This document shows positions 5,167 through 5,549 of a stretch of DNA of 5,549 bases, piece by piece. The notes under the pieces were generated by a model. It did not search any database, was not told the origin of the DNA, and was given only the letters and a program-made list of their open reading frames with translations. A program made the position numbers and the translations under genes. Position 1 is the stretch's first letter, and each line of letters starts with the position of its first letter. This stretch comes from Ruminococcus flavefaciens (GTDB lineage Bacteria > Bacillota > Clostridia > Oscillospirales > Ruminococcaceae). Location: positions 3,696-9,244 of the forward strand of contig DEDQ01000060.1 of the NCBI GenBank assembly GCA_002350065.1. Reading direction: 5' to 3'.

Positions 5167-5549
5167 ATGTTAGCAGCACAGATATTTGCCGTTGTCATAT
5201 TCGTTGCGATGTTCATACTCATCGTACTGGATAAGATAGAAAGGCATTATGTAACGCTCGGCTGCGGACTGCTCACTCTCGTTGTCGTATTCGGCATATG
5301 CATGAGAAGCGGTACCGCGATATGGAATACTCTTGCTATCAAAGGATTTGCTACCAAGGAGTTCTGGTATCAGGTGACAGAGAGCGAGAGCAAGGGCATC
5401 AACTGGGCGACTATCGTTTTCATTGCGGGAATGATGATAATGGTAGAGGGAATGGCGAAAGCAGGATTCTTCCGCTGGCTCTGTATGCGAATCGCATACA
5501 TCGTAAAATGTAAGACTATCCCGATATTCATCACGTTCATGGTAATGTC
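5167..5549 (+). CDS. ArsB/NhaD/SLC13-type ion transporter (N-terminal part, runs off the window)
   Basis: ATG 5167 follows GGAGGT (5155-5160) at 6 nt spacing and the frame stays open to the end, giving 127 residues. The hydrophobic N-terminal segment (about 4-21) is followed by the short charged loop DKIERHY (22-28), a second membrane segment (about 29-46), a polar stretch (47-78) and then INWATIVFIAGMMIMVEGM (78-96) with KAGFFRWL (98-105). The pattern I-[DN]-W-x-T-I-x-F-x-x-G-M-M-I followed by G-x-F-x-W/Y-L is typical of the ion transporter (IT) superfamily that includes ArsB, NhaD, CitM and SLC13 permeases. The whole protein should be a polytopic membrane carrier of 400 or more residues. 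The substrate (arsenite, Na+/H+ or a carboxylate) cannot be decided from this end. The gene has its own promoter and structured leader. Confidence 0.82.
   Translation, partial: MLAAQIFAVVIFVAMFILIVLDKIERHYVTLGCGLLTLVVVFGICMRSGTAIWNTLAIKGFATKEFWYQVTESESKGINWATIVFIAGMMIMVEGMAKAGFFRWLCMRIAYIVKCKTIPIFITFMVM

Noticed and set aside
5298..5513. A 71-codon plus-strand frame inside the transporter gene.
   Set aside because: It lies in another frame within the ArsB/NhaD-type coding region, has no ribosome binding site, and shows no hydrophobic or domain pattern of its own.

Overview
The window looks like chromosomal DNA from a Gram-positive anaerobe of the Bacillota, most likely a Clostridia member of the Ruminococcus/Oscillospiraceae type. 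This is inference. It rests on strong AGGAGG-type ribosome binding sites, compact genes of mixed base composition separated by AT-rich intergenic DNA, sigma-A promoters with extended -10 elements, and the gene mix. I see no insertion sequence, phage gene, CRISPR array, tRNA or rRNA.

Region 1 (1-3412, plus strand) is a tightly packed four-gene operon. It holds the 3' part of a COG2509-type FAD-dependent dehydrogenase, a 91-residue protein whose C-terminus resembles the glycyl-radical tail of anaerobic ribonucleotide reductase NrdD, rsmA/ksgA (16S rRNA dimethyladenosine transferase, start overlapping the previous stop), and a CobD/HisC-like fold-type I aminotransferase homologue. By motif alignment, two of these four products seem to have lost their defining catalytic residue. 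The NrdD-like tail has Asp62 where the radical glycine would be. The aminotransferase has Arg204 where the PLP-binding lysine would be. A perfect 12-bp hairpin with flanking T runs on both strands (3417-3448) ends this operon and the convergent one.

Region 2 (3451-4902, minus strand) is a two-gene operon read leftward from a clear promoter (TTGCCA-N17-TATAAT): a GNAT-family acetyltransferase, then a YrbG-type calcium/cation antiporter whose ribosome binding site overlaps the acetyltransferase stop codon.

Region 3 (4843-5166) is a 324-bp divergent intergenic region. It holds the acetyltransferase promoter, a minus-strand terminator-like hairpin with no gene in front of it, and a strong plus-strand promoter (TTGAAT-N17-TATAAT with extended -10) embedded among inverted repeats. 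A short leader follows, with two mutually exclusive hairpins just ahead of the ribosome binding site.

Region 4 (5167-5549, plus strand) is the first 127 codons of an ArsB/NhaD/SLC13-type ion transporter that runs off the window.

Nothing here is a clear new defence or mobile system. The points most worth following are the two apparent pseudoenzymes flanking rsmA and the structured leader of the transporter.
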